A stretch of 64,000 bases of DNA from an uncultured Oscillospiraceae bacterium (GCA_934660965.1 CAKUIM010000008.1:10996-74995), one strand, 5' to 3'; shown: positions 1-8,041, counted from the stretch's first letter. Numbers and translations are program-made. Notes: a model not told the origin generated them from the letters alone.

Positions 1-63
1 CGCCTTAAAGCGCTTGCCGCACTGCGGGCAGACATAGTAAAACCACAGCGTTCCCCAGCTCAT
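1..63 (-). CDS. Zinc-ribbon protein, N-terminal fragment
   Basis: This is the first 21 codons of a minus-strand gene that runs off the left edge. The ATG sits at 63-61 and is preceded on the minus strand by a strong GGAGGTGA ribosome-binding site. The visible residues include a CPQCG knuckle followed by basic residues, which is typical of one half of a CxxC zinc ribbon. Nothing beyond that can be assigned, and the partner knuckle lies outside the window. Confidence 0.6.
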   Translation of the reverse strand, partial: MSWGTLWFYYVCPQCGKRFKA

Positions 64-282
64 GCTGTCACCTCCGCTTGCCGGCGCACCTGGGCGGGGC
101 TCTCCGCCCGGGCGCGCAGTTCTTTCCGGCATCACAGCCCCGCGTTTCCAGGCCGCGGCCGCCCTGAGCCGTTTGGGCCAGTATATCACAGAGCCCGAAC
201 AAACTCAACAAAAATCATTTCCCCGGGATAGTTGCCGCTTCCTCCGAATGGGCCCTCCCGCAGCGCGGCGCGGTACGTTTTC

Positions 283-311
283 TTGACACAGCCGCGCCCT
301 TCCGCTATAAT
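283..311 (+). promoter_or_regulatory. Sigma-70-type promoter of the sigma-54 activator gene
   Basis: TTGACA (283-288), a 17-bp spacer and TATAAT (306-311) match both consensus boxes exactly. The start would be near 318, so the palindrome at 324-341 lies just downstream of it. Confidence 0.85.
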
Positions 312-323
312 CAGAGACAGTCC

Positions 324-341
324 TGCTGCAAAAACGCAGCA
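324..341. promoter_or_regulatory. Palindromic operator TGCTGC-N6-GCAGCA, copy 1
   Basis: A perfect 6+6 inverted repeat with a 6-bp A-rich centre lies between the likely start site (~318) and the ribosome-binding site AGGAGG (345-350) of the activator gene. The same 18-bp design recurs at 1769-1786 and 1850-1867 upstream of the sigma-54 promoter. The shared site suggests that the activator binds here to control its own expression, probably negatively. This is inference from position and recurrence. Confidence 0.6.
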
Positions 342-357
342 TCCAGGAGGTGTTCCT

Positions 358-1764
358 ATGGCACAGCCCCCGATCCTTAACGGCTTCGGCCTGTTCGGCA
401 GCCTGCAGGAGGCCTACGACCGGCTGCGGGATATTGTTGACAGCTCCCACGACGGCATTTTCATCACCGATGGGCAGGCGAACACCCTGTGGGTCAACCC
501 GGCTTACCTCTCCATCAGCGGCCTGCAGGAGGCCGATGTATTGGGCAAGAACATGTGGGACCTGGAGAAAAGCGGCATCGTCAGCCGGTCCGGCACCATT
601 CTGGCGATCGCGCAGCGCAAGCCGGTGACGCTGGAGCAGACCTTCCGCACGGGCAAGCGCGCGCTCATTACATCTACCCCCAGCTTCGGCGACCAGGGCG
701 ACATAAAAATGGTGGTCACAAACGTCCGGGATATGACGGAGTTTTACGACCTGCAGGAGAGATATCAGGAAACGGAGGAGCGCTACCAGACGGAGATAGA
801 GCTCGCCCGGCGGCAGGTGCTGTCCGGATCGGAGCTCATCGCCGCCGACCCCAATACCATCGCGGTGCTGCGGCAGGTGGACAGGGTCGCCATGCTGGAC
901 GCCACCGTGCTCCTCACCGGAGAGACCGGCGTCGGCAAGGAAAAATTTGCCCAGTATATCTATAAGTGCAGCCCCCGCCGAGAGGAACGGTTCATCACTG
1001 TAAACTGCGGCGCCATTCCCCCTACGCTCATCGAGAGCGAGCTGTTCGGCTACGAAAAGGGCGCTTTTACCGGAGCCGTACGGGATAAAATGGGCATTTT
1101 CGAGCTGGCGGACAAGGGCACCATCTTTCTCGACGAGATCGGCGAGCTGCCTCTGGATATGCAGGTGAAGCTGCTGCGCGTCCTTCAGGAGCGGCACATC
1201 CAGCGCATCGGCGGCAGCAAGAGCATCCCCGTTGACCTGCGGGTGATCGCGGCGACCAACCGCGATCTGGAAAAAATGGTGAAAAGCAAGACGTTCCGGG
1301 AGGATCTGTACTACCGGCTCAACGTGGTCCCCATTACGATCCCGCCCCTGCGGGACCGCCCCGGGGACATTGTGCCCTTTGCGTATACATTTCTTCAGGA
1401 GCTCAACAAAAAGTATAATTTCCAAAAGCACTTCTCCCCCTCCGCCCTGCGGGCCATGGAGGCCTACGACTGGCCGGGAAATGTGCGCGAGCTGAAAAAC
1501 GTGGTGGAGCGCATGGTCATCCTCAGCCAGGATGACCTGATCCGCGCCTCCGAGCTGCCCTTCCAGCCCCAGCGCTCCGCACCGCGCCCCGGCGGCAGCG
1601 GGCCTGTTGATCTGAAACTGGAGGTCGCCCGCCTGGAGGACCAATATATCCGGCAGGCCTACGAAAAGTACAAGAACGTCCGGGACGCCGCCGCAAGCCT
1701 GGGAATGGATTCCTCCACATTCGTGCGCAAAAGGAGAAGATGCGCGGAGCTGCTGCAAAAATGA
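358..1764 (+). CDS. PAS-domain sigma-54-dependent transcriptional activator
   Basis: A 468-residue enhancer-binding protein. An N-terminal PAS domain (roughly residues 20-125) is followed by a short coiled linker. The sigma-54 AAA+ module carries Walker A GETGVGKE (about 187-194), the sigma-54 contact loop GAFTGA (about 235-240) and Walker B TIFLDEIGEL (about 255-264). A Fis-type helix-turn-helix occupies the last 40 residues. There is no response-regulator receiver domain, so the PAS domain is the probable sensor; its ligand is unknown. The start is the ATG after AGGAGG. It lies directly upstream of a -24/-12 promoter driving the 4-hydroxybutyrate operon, so it is almost certainly that operon's activator. 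It has its own sigma-70 promoter with an operator over the start region. Confidence 0.93.
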   Translation: MAQPPILNGFGLFGSLQEAYDRLRDIVDSSHDGIFITDGQANTLWVNPAYLSISGLQEADVLGKNMWDLEKSGIVSRSGTILAIAQRKPVTLEQTFRTGKRALITSTPSFGDQGDIKMVVTNVRDMTEFYDLQERYQETEERYQTEIELARRQVLSGSELIAADPNTIAVLRQVDRVAMLDATVLLTGETGVGKEKFAQYIYKCSPRREERFITVNCGAIPPTLIESELFGYEKGAFTGAVRDKMGIFELADKGTIFLDEIGELPLDMQVKLLRVLQERHIQRIGGSKSIPVDLRVIAATNRDLEKMVKSKTFREDLYYRLNVVPITIPPLRDRPGDIVPFAYTFLQELNKKYNFQKHFSPSALRAMEAYDWPGNVRELKNVVERMVILSQDDLIRASELPFQPQRSAPRPGGSGPVDLKLEVARLEDQYIRQAYEKYKNVRDAAASLGMDSSTFVRKRRRCAELLQK

Positions 1765-1768
1765 AACG

Positions 1769-1786
1769 CGCTGCATTTTTGCAGCA
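1769..1786. promoter_or_regulatory. Upstream activator site, copy 2 (CGCTGC-N6-GCAGCA)
   Basis: This is the same 18-bp palindrome as at 324-341 with one base changed. It is centred about 190 bp upstream of the predicted sigma-54 start. A half-site TGCTGC at 1751-1756, inside the activator's last codons, pairs with it as a perfect 13-bp inverted repeat (1751-1763 / 1774-1786). The distance is normal for enhancer sites of sigma-54 promoters. Confidence 0.6.
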
Positions 1787-1838
1787 AATCCCCGGCAATC
1801 CGCTGTGTGAGCCGCTTTTTCTTTCACGGAAAGCTCCA

Positions 1839-1883
1839 GCCCGCCGTTCTGCTGCGATTTTGCAGCAGAACGGCGGGCTTTTT
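1839..1883 (+). terminator. Rho-independent terminator of the activator gene, containing operator copy 3
   Basis: A perfect 17-bp stem (1839-1855 / 1862-1878) with a 6-nt loop is followed by five T (1879-1883). The loop-proximal 18 bp (1850-1867) are exactly TGCTGC-N6-GCAGCA, the recurring operator. The element could therefore both end the activator transcript and serve as an enhancer site about 110 bp upstream of the sigma-54 start. Confidence 0.85.
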
Positions 1884-1941
1884 CTTTTGCGGCAGCAGGC
1901 AGGAAGCCTTGAAAATACACTGTTTTTTCAGCTTTTTTAAG

Positions 1942-1959
1942 TTGGCACGAACCTTGCTT
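1942..1959 (+). promoter_or_regulatory. Sigma-54 (-24/-12) promoter of the 4-hydroxybutyrate operon
   Basis: TTGGCACG, four bases, then TTGCTT gives the invariant GG (1944-1945) and GC (1956-1957) with exactly 10 bp between them, as required for RpoN. The predicted start is near 1969, leaving an 80-nt leader before the first gene. No competing sigma-70 promoter is evident. Confidence 0.9.
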
Positions 1960-2048
1960 TATACATGTGCAGGACACCTGGTTTACCGGCACGGGGGGAA
2001 GGGCCCTCTCCCCGCATCAACCAACACGAAAAAAAGAGAGGTATCACT

Positions 2049-4172
2049 ATGGAACAACTCAAAGCTCCCCATACCCCTGTCAAGTGGAAGGCATCGGCCA
2101 TCACTCTGGTGGTTTGCCTGCTGGTGATGATTGTCACGTCCGCCATCGGCCACGGCATCCAGACCGGTCATGGCGCTGTGCGTACCGAAACGCTCACCTT
2201 TACCACCGATGTAGGCGCGTCCAGCCACGCCAAGCTCTATATCCCCAGCACCGCCACCGCGCAGACCCCTGCCCCCGCCGTTCTCCTCTGCCACGGCTAC
2301 ACCGCCTCCCTGGACGCCATGGAGCCCAACGCCATCGAGCTCTCCCGCCGGGGCTATGTGGTCATGGCGCTGGATCTGTACGGCCACGGCGAGACCACCC
2401 TTCCCCCCGACGGCTACAGCCAGGCGGAAATGGGCAATATTCCCAACTATGCCCCCGATCTCGGCACCTACTCCGCCCTCCAGGAATTTGCCAAGCTGGA
2501 CTATGTTGACCTGACCAAGATCGGCATGCTGGGGCACTCCATGGGCACCGCCGCCATTCAGGAGGGCGCATACCTTGCCTACGCCAAGTGGCAGGCCGCC
2601 TACGCCGCTGCTTACAGCGAGGCCCAGGCCGCCGGCCAGGACGAGACCACTGCGGGCTACACCGCCTATGCCGCCGCGATGAACGCGGGCATCGTGCTGC
2701 CCGGCTCCATGGTTCTGACCGGCTACAACTACAATGTCCGCAACATCAACGACCTGACCTACATCGGCGTCACCGCCGACAACGGCGTATTCCCGCTGTA
2801 TGCCGCCCCGGTGAATATGTGTACCATCCAGGGCACGCACGACGAATTTTCCGGCCTGCTGTGGGGCGTGGAGGACTCGAGCCAGTACACCAGCAGCTTC
2901 AAGTTCGCCTACGGCACCGGCGGCGCCCTCAACGTGGCCTCCGGGACCTACTTTATGTATGGCGATACATCCGCCACTCCCCTGACCCGGGATGAGGCCG
3001 TCGCGGCCGCCGCTTCCGCCGCCCTGACGATGACGCCCATTCGCGCGGCCTATTCCTTTGACGGCACCCACTCCGACACCTACTATGATGAAACCGCCAT
3101 CGGCTACGGCATTGAGTTCCTGGATATCACCCTGCGCGGCGGCGAGACCACCATCGCCCCCACCGAGCAGGTCTGGCACGGCCGGGCCGCCTGCGGCCTC
3201 ATCGGCCTGATCGCCACGCTGGTCGCCTTTGCGGCGCTGGCGCTCACCCTGCTGCGGGTCCCCTTCTTCTCCACCATCGTGCGGCCCGAGGTCCCGTCCA
3301 TGAGCACCGTCCAGGGCGGGAAGGGCGCGCTGAAGTACGCCGTGCTCTACATCATCTTCCTGCTGCCCGCTCCCCTGCTTTACTACTGGCTGGTGGGCTA
3401 TCCCTACTACATGCAGCCCCAGTGGTTCAAGTTCCTGACGAAGTTTATGCCCAACCACTTCTTCAACATGGCGCCCATGAACTCCCTGATGCTGTTCAAC
3501 TGTGTGGTGGGCGTGGTGTTCCTGGCGCTCTATCTGCTGGTATTCTTCCTCATCGCCAAAAAGGCCGGCGCAACCTTTGAAAGCACCGGACTGAAGCTGC
3601 CCGTTGCGCAGGTGCTCAAGAGCCTGCTGCTGGCTGTGATCTCCTTCGGCGGCATTTACGCCGTGGTGTACGCCTGCTCCCACCTCTCCGGCACCAATTT
3701 CTCCTTCTTCAAGTTCAACATTATGCCCATGAACGCCGCTCACTGGGTCGCTTTCTTTAAGTATCTCCCCGTCTGGCTTCTGTTCTTCCTGCTGGTGGAC
3801 GTGATCTACAACTCTCTCACCCGGATCAACAACGCCCCCGCCTGGGTCAGCTACCTGCTCATCGCCGTGGTCTCCTGCGGCGGCCTGGCCGTGATGTTTG
3901 CCTTTGACTACGGAAAGCTGTTCGCCACCGGCGTGCGCGGCATCCCCTACATCCCCGGCACTACCTCCGCTCAGTGGCTGTCCACCGTCGGCATGTCCTT
4001 CCCCACCGCGCTGGCCGGCATTATGCTCTTTGGGCTGCTGTTCATTCTGCCCATTACCGCCGTGATGAGCCGCGTGTGCACCAAGAAGAGCGGCACCGTG
4101 TGGCTGGGCGGGTTCCTCACCGCGTTCATCACCCTGACCTTCACCATCTCCCATATGGTGACCTCCATCTGA
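2049..4172 (+). CDS. Membrane-anchored alpha/beta-hydrolase with C-terminal multi-pass membrane domain
   Basis: 707 residues. An N-terminal membrane helix (about 15-37) is followed by an alpha/beta-hydrolase domain (about 45-390). That domain shows the oxyanion region LLCHGYTA and the nucleophile elbow GHSMG (162-166, Ser164 as nucleophile), with a candidate His in DGTHSD. From about residue 400 there are roughly eight hydrophobic segments, so the second half is an integral membrane domain I cannot assign to a family. The ATG at 2049 follows AGAGAGG. It is the first gene behind the sigma-54 promoter and 48 bp upstream of abfD. It could hydrolyse or export an ester, thioester or lactone linked to 4-hydroxybutyrate; this is speculation from context. 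Confidence 0.8.
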   Translation: MEQLKAPHTPVKWKASAITLVVCLLVMIVTSAIGHGIQTGHGAVRTETLTFTTDVGASSHAKLYIPSTATAQTPAPAVLLCHGYTASLDAMEPNAIELSRRGYVVMALDLYGHGETTLPPDGYSQAEMGNIPNYAPDLGTYSALQEFAKLDYVDLTKIGMLGHSMGTAAIQEGAYLAYAKWQAAYAAAYSEAQAAGQDETTAGYTAYAAAMNAGIVLPGSMVLTGYNYNVRNINDLTYIGVTADNGVFPLYAAPVNMCTIQGTHDEFSGLLWGVEDSSQYTSSFKFAYGTGGALNVASGTYFMYGDTSATPLTRDEAVAAAASAALTMTPIRAAYSFDGTHSDTYYDETAIGYGIEFLDITLRGGETTIAPTEQVWHGRAACGLIGLIATLVAFAALALTLLRVPFFSTIVRPEVPSMSTVQGGKGALKYAVLYIIFLLPAPLLYYWLVGYPYYMQPQWFKFLTKFMPNHFFNMAPMNSLMLFNCVVGVVFLALYLLVFFLIAKKAGATFESTGLKLPVAQVLKSLLLAVISFGGIYAVVYACSHLSGTNFSFFKFNIMPMNAAHWVAFFKYLPVWLLFFLLVDVIYNSLTRINNAPAWVSYLLIAVVSCGGLAVMFAFDYGKLFATGVRGIPYIPGTTSAQWLSTVGMSFPTALAGIMLFGLLFILPITAVMSRVCTKKSGTVWLGGFLTAFITLTFTISHMVTSI

Positions 4173-4220
4173 CCTTCCGGGCCGGGCCCCCAACCTCTGA
4201 TTTTGAAAGGAAGTAATGTT

Positions 4221-5672
4221 ATGTCTCTCATGACCGGCGAACAGTATATCGAGTCCATCCGCAAGCTGAACATGCAGGTGTATATGTTCGGGAAAAAGGT
4301 GGAAAGCCCCGTGGACGACCCCATTCTGCGCCCCTCCCTGAACAGTGTTCGCATGACCTATGACCTGGCCCAGATGCCCGAGTATCAGGACCTGATGACC
4401 GCGGTCTCTCCCTACACCGGCGAACGTGTGAACCGCTTCACCCACATCCACCAGTCCACCGGCGACCTCATCAAGAAGGTCAAAATGCAGCGTCTGCTGG
4501 GTCAGCAGACCGCAGCCTGCTTCCAGCGCTGCGTGGGCATGGACGCCTTCAACGCCGTATTCTCCACCACCTACGAGACCGACAAGAAGTACGGCACCGC
4601 CTACCACGAGAATTTCAGGAAATTTATGGTGTACTGCCAGCAGAACGACCTCACCGTGGACGGCGCCATGACCGACCCCAAGGGCGACCGCTCCAAGGCG
4701 CCCCATCAGCAGAGCGATCCGGATATGTTCCTGCATGTGGTAGAGCGCCGGAGCGACGGCATTGTGGTCCGCGGCGCCAAGGCCCATCAGACCGGCGCCC
4801 TCAACAGCCACGAGATCATCATTATGCCCACCATCTCCATGGGCCCCGACGATAGGGATTATGCCGTGTCCTTCGCCGTGCCCATTGACAGCGAAGGCAT
4901 CTTCATGATCATCGGCCGCCAGAGCTGCGACACCCGCAAGCGGGAGGGCAGCGAGATGGACGTGGGCAACGCCGAGTTCGGCGGCGTGGAGGCGCTGGTG
5001 GTCTTTGACGACGTGTTCGTCCCCAACGACCGCATTTTCCTCAACGGCGAGAGCGAGTTTGCCGGCATGATGGTAGAGCGCTTCGCCGGCTATCACCGTC
5101 AGAGCTACGGCGGGTGCAAGGTGGGTGTGGGCGATGTGCTCATCGGCGCCGCCGCCGTGGCCGCCGACTACAACGGCGCCGCCAAGGCCAGCCACATCAA
5201 GGATAAGCTCATCGAGATGACCCACCTCAACGAGACTCTTTATTGCTGCGGCATCGCCTGCTCCGCCGAGGGCCACCCCACCGAGAGCGGCAACTACATC
5301 ATCGACCTGCTGCTGGCCAACGTCTGCAAGCAGAATGTCACCCGCTATCCCTACGAGATCGCCCGCCTGGCCGAGGACATTGCCGGCGGCCTGATGGTCA
5401 CGGCCCCCTCCGAGGCCGACCTGCGGGACGAGAAGCTGGGCGCCTATGTAGAGAAGTACCTCAAGGGTGTGGACGGGGTCTCCACAGAGAACCGCCTGCG
5501 CATCCTGCGGCTCATCGAGAACCTCACGTTGGGCACCGCCGCCGTGGGCTACCGCACCGAGTCCCTCCACGGCGCGGGCTCTCCCCAGGCCCAGCGCATT
5601 ATGATCGCCCGCCAGGGCAATCTGCCCCACAAGAAGGAGCTTGCCAAAAAGATCGCGCATATCAAGGAATAA
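4221..5672 (+). CDS. abfD: 4-hydroxybutyryl-CoA dehydratase / vinylacetyl-CoA delta-isomerase
   Basis: 483 residues, the usual length. The enzyme dehydrates 4-hydroxybutyryl-CoA to crotonyl-CoA by a radical mechanism using FAD and a [4Fe-4S] cluster. The unusual cluster ligands of the Clostridium aminobutyricum enzyme are all present: two Cys in ACFQRC (C100 and C104 here) and the His and Cys of YHRQSYGGC (H292 and C299). The start is the ATG at 4221 after AAAGGAAG; an in-frame ATG at 4203 would place the ribosome-binding site inside the gene. The CoA-transferase that makes its substrate closes the operon, and a NifU-like protein that may supply its cluster follows directly. Confidence 0.96.
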   Translation: MSLMTGEQYIESIRKLNMQVYMFGKKVESPVDDPILRPSLNSVRMTYDLAQMPEYQDLMTAVSPYTGERVNRFTHIHQSTGDLIKKVKMQRLLGQQTAACFQRCVGMDAFNAVFSTTYETDKKYGTAYHENFRKFMVYCQQNDLTVDGAMTDPKGDRSKAPHQQSDPDMFLHVVERRSDGIVVRGAKAHQTGALNSHEIIIMPTISMGPDDRDYAVSFAVPIDSEGIFMIIGRQSCDTRKREGSEMDVGNAEFGGVEALVVFDDVFVPNDRIFLNGESEFAGMMVERFAGYHRQSYGGCKVGVGDVLIGAAAVAADYNGAAKASHIKDKLIEMTHLNETLYCCGIACSAEGHPTESGNYIIDLLLANVCKQNVTRYPYEIARLAEDIAGGLMVTAPSEADLRDEKLGAYVEKYLKGVDGVSTENRLRILRLIENLTLGTAAVGYRTESLHGAGSPQAQRIMIARQGNLPHKKELAKKIAHIKE

Positions 5673-5735
5673 TTTTCTGTGTGTCGTCCCCCGCCCGGCT
5701 GCTTGCCGGGCGGGGGCGCGGAAAGGAGTATTACC

Positions 5736-6011
5736 GTGCTGGAACGGATCGAACGGGTGCTGGAAGAGGAAGTGCGGCCGCAGCTGGCCCTCCACGGCGG
5801 CGGCATCCAGTCTTTATCCTGCGAGGACGGCGTCTATCGTTTTCGTCTCACCGGCCAGTGCGCCGGCTGTCCCTCTGCCTATCTCACCACCGAGGCAGTC
5901 ATCGAAGAGACGCTGCGCACCTCCATCCCGGAGCTGAAGGAGATCGTACTGGTGCAGGGGGTCAGCGAGGATCTGCTGGAGCAGGCCCGGGCCATCCTGC
6001 GCCATGGCTGA
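5736..6011 (+). CDS. NifU-like Fe-S scaffold domain protein
   Basis: A 91-residue stand-alone NifU C-terminal domain. The family motif GxCxGCP is seen as GQCAGCPSAYLTT, whose two cysteines bind a transferable Fe-S cluster between subunits. It starts at a GTG placed after GGAAAGGAG. The position between the [4Fe-4S] dehydratase and the CGGC protein suggests dedicated cluster delivery to AbfD. The last 8 bp overlap the next gene, so the two are translationally coupled. Confidence 0.88.
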   Translation: MLERIERVLEEEVRPQLALHGGGIQSLSCEDGVYRFRLTGQCAGCPSAYLTTEAVIEETLRTSIPELKEIVLVQGVSEDLLEQARAILRHG

Positions 6012-6264
6012 CCGGCGCATGGTCGGCGTGCGCTACTGTGGCGGCTGCAATCCCCGGTATGACCGCGTGGCCGCCGTCCGGGCGCTCGCTGTCCGTTTCC
6101 CGGGTCTGCGCTTTGTCCCCGCCGGACCGGGGCTGCCCTTTACGCTGGTGGTCTGCGGCTGCTCCGCCCAGTGCGCCGACGTATCCGACCTGGACGGGAA
6201 GCTGCTCCGGCTGTATGGGCCGGAGCAGCTCGAATCGGCCGCCCGGTCCCTGTCCGAACAATAA
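6004..6264 (+). CDS. Small CGGC-motif protein of unknown function
   Basis: 86 residues, overlapping the NifU-like gene by 8 bp. The N-terminus has YCGGCNPRYDR and a second Cys group, CGCSAQC, lies near residue 50, giving five cysteines in a short soluble protein. I do not recognise a named family. The Cys groups and tight coupling to a NifU-like gene suggest metal or Fe-S binding, or a redox role serving the dehydratase, but the sequence alone does not show which. A stop-start overlap with good coding bias supports it as real. Confidence 0.75.
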   Translation: MADRRMVGVRYCGGCNPRYDRVAAVRALAVRFPGLRFVPAGPGLPFTLVVCGCSAQCADVSDLDGKLLRLYGPEQLESAARSLSEQ

Positions 6265-6296
6265 AACACCGACCGTATCAGAAAGGAGCCTTTCCC

Positions 6297-7592
6297 ATGA
6301 GTTGGAAAGAGTATTACAACAGCCGCCTGCTTTCTGCCGACGAGGCCGTACGGCTCATCCATTCCGACAGCCGGGTGGTCATCGCCCACGCCTGCGGTGA
6401 GCCCGCCCGGCTGATCGACGCCATGGTCAGGCATGCGCACGCCTACGAAAACGTTGAGATCGTCCACATGGTGCCCATGGGCAGGGCCGAGTACTGCAAG
6501 GCGGAATACGCCGGGCACTTTCGCCACAACGCCCTGTTTGTAGGCGGCGGTACCCGCGCCGCCGTGGCCGAGGGACGGGCGGACTTCACCCCCTGCTTCT
6601 TTTCTGAAGCGCCCGCTCTTTTTGAAAGCACCCTGCCCGTGGACACAGCCCTGGTGCAGGTGACGCCGCCGGACGAAAACGGCAGATGCTCCCTCGGCGT
6701 GTCCGTGGACTATACCCTCTCCGCCATCAGGCACGCCCGCACGGTCATCGCCCAGGTAAACGCCGATATGCCCTTTACCTTGGGCGCATCCCTGGTGGAT
6801 GTCACCGAGATCGACTGCTTTGTCCCCTATGATGAGCCCGTCCTCCAGCTGGCCCTGCCCCATATCGGCCCTGTGGAGGAGGCCATCGGCAAAAATGTGG
6901 CCTCCCTCGTTCGGGATGGCGATACGCTCCAGTTGGGCATTGGCGCCATCCCGGACTCCGTGCTCCATTTTTTGGGAGAGAAAAACGACCTCGGCATCCA
7001 CTCGGAAATGTTTTCCGACGGCGTGGTGGATCTGATGGAAAAGGGCGTGGTAAACAACCGCCGCAAGACCCTCCACCCGGGCAAAAGCGTGGCCACCTTC
7101 CTCATGGGCAGTCAGCGGCTGTATGACTTCGTTGACCGGAACCCCGCCGTGTACATGGCCCCAGTGGACTATGTGAACGATCCCTTTGTCATCGCGCAGA
7201 ACGACAATATGGTGTCCATCAACTCCTGCGTCCAGGTGGATCTGATGGGCCAGGTGGCCTCTGAGTCCATCGGCCTCACCCAGATCTCCGGCACCGGCGG
7301 CCAGGTGGACTTCATCCGGGGCGCGGCCCGCAGCAAGGGCGGCCGTTCCATTCTGGCCTTCCCCTCCACGGTGAAGGGCAAGGCGTCCAAGATCGTCCCC
7401 CTGCTGGACGCCGGCGCCGCCGTCACCACCGGCCGCTGCGATGTGGACTGCGTGGTCACCGAGTACGGGGCCGCCCATCTCAAGGGCCGCACCCTCCGGG
7501 ATCGCGCCCGCGCCCTCATCTCCGTGGCCCACCCCGATTTCCGCCCCGCGCTCATTGCGGAATATGAGGAGAGATTCCATACGGCCTACTGA
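6297..7592 (+). CDS. abfT: 4-hydroxybutyrate CoA-transferase (acetyl-CoA hydrolase/transferase family)
   Basis: 431 residues. It transfers CoA from acetyl-CoA (or butyryl-CoA) to 4-hydroxybutyrate. The catalytic glutamate of the family is in HSEMFSDG (E237, matching E238 of the clostridial enzyme), and the CoA-site motif GIGAIPD precedes it. The start is the ATG 8 bp after GAAAGGAG. It is the last gene of the sigma-54 operon. With AbfD it forms the route 4-hydroxybutyrate to crotonyl-CoA. The 4-hydroxybutyrate dehydrogenase and succinate-semialdehyde steps are not in the window. A general acetyl-CoA:carboxylate transferase is the alternative, but the abfD neighbour favours this assignment. 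Confidence 0.9.
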   Translation: MSWKEYYNSRLLSADEAVRLIHSDSRVVIAHACGEPARLIDAMVRHAHAYENVEIVHMVPMGRAEYCKAEYAGHFRHNALFVGGGTRAAVAEGRADFTPCFFSEAPALFESTLPVDTALVQVTPPDENGRCSLGVSVDYTLSAIRHARTVIAQVNADMPFTLGASLVDVTEIDCFVPYDEPVLQLALPHIGPVEEAIGKNVASLVRDGDTLQLGIGAIPDSVLHFLGEKNDLGIHSEMFSDGVVDLMEKGVVNNRRKTLHPGKSVATFLMGSQRLYDFVDRNPAVYMAPVDYVNDPFVIAQNDNMVSINSCVQVDLMGQVASESIGLTQISGTGGQVDFIRGAARSKGGRSILAFPSTVKGKASKIVPLLDAGAAVTTGRCDVDCVVTEYGAAHLKGRTLRDRARALISVAHPDFRPALIAEYEERFHTAY

Positions 7593-7733
7593 GCAAAGGC
7601 CGTAAGCGCATCGTTTTTCATGTGCTTTTTGAGGCGCTGCCATACAAGGCGAAAAAGTTGATTGGGACTCCATCAAGCTCCCCGGGGAATGTGAGTACGA
7701 TTCTATGCCTGCTAACATCGACGAATAAACATC

Positions 7734-7763
7734 AAAGAACCGCCGAAGCATCGGCGGTTCTTT
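7734..7763 (+). terminator. Terminator downstream of the 4-hydroxybutyrate operon
   Basis: A perfect 13-bp stem (7734-7746 / 7751-7763) with a 4-nt loop and terminal TTT on both strands lies 140 bp after abfT. The 7593-7733 stretch before it holds no recognisable gene. Confidence 0.6.
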
Positions 7764-7775
7764 GCACAGCCTGTC

Positions 7776-7813
7776 AAAAAAGCACCTGCTTTCAGTCACG
7801 AAAGCAGGTGCTT
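7776..7813 (-). terminator. Rho-independent terminator of the small membrane-protein pair
   Basis: A 14-bp perfect stem (7780-7793 / 7800-7813), read on the minus strand, is followed by six T. It lies 30 bp beyond the stop of the 65-residue gene. Confidence 0.85.
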
Positions 7814-7843
7814 GGAGAGATGTTCGGCTTTGGAAGCGAGGCG

Positions 7844-8041
7844 TTACCATTTTCCCTTTTTAATCCTTCCGCCAATCAGGATAGCAGAAAACACAGCGAC
7901 CACAATCACAGCGGAAATCCATATGGGAGAAAGCACCCATATCCAACTCCACTTGATAACTCCCAACAGCTTCAGCACAATAAAGATAATCGTCAGAACG
8001 GATACGATACCAAGCCCGCCTTGTTTTGTTTTATGATTCAT
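7844..8041 (-). CDS. Small two-helix membrane protein (Transmembrane Fragile-X-F type)
   Basis: 65 residues with two hydrophobic helices. The pattern GGLGIVSVLTIIFIVLK, then IKWSWIWVLSPIWI, resembles the short bacterial proteins often labelled Transmembrane Fragile-X-F protein; the function of that group is unknown. The C-terminus is short and basic. A GGAGG ribosome-binding site lies 6 nt before the ATG. It follows the VanZ-like gene by 57 bp and shares its terminator, so the two are probably one transcript. This AT-richer pair differs in base use from its neighbours, a possible sign of later acquisition. Confidence 0.75.
   Translation of the reverse strand: MNHKTKQGGLGIVSVLTIIFIVLKLLGVIKWSWIWVLSPIWISAVIVVAVFSAILIGGRIKKGKW

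Noticed and set aside
1751..1786. Perfect 13-bp inverted repeat read as a terminator of the activator gene
   Set aside because: There is no T-run after it, and a much better terminator follows at 1839-1883. The repeat is better explained as an operator plus half-site.
205..1992. Long minus-strand open frame (595 codons) opposite the sigma-54 activator
   Set aside because: It is a high-GC mirror of the plus-strand gene with no ribosome-binding site, no domain and a His/Gly/Gln-rich composition typical of antisense frames.
1983..5795. Very long minus-strand open frame (1270 codons) opposite the hydrolase and abfD
   Set aside because: AbfD on the plus strand has all catalytic ligands. The antisense frame has low-complexity Gly/His/Val repeats and no start signal.
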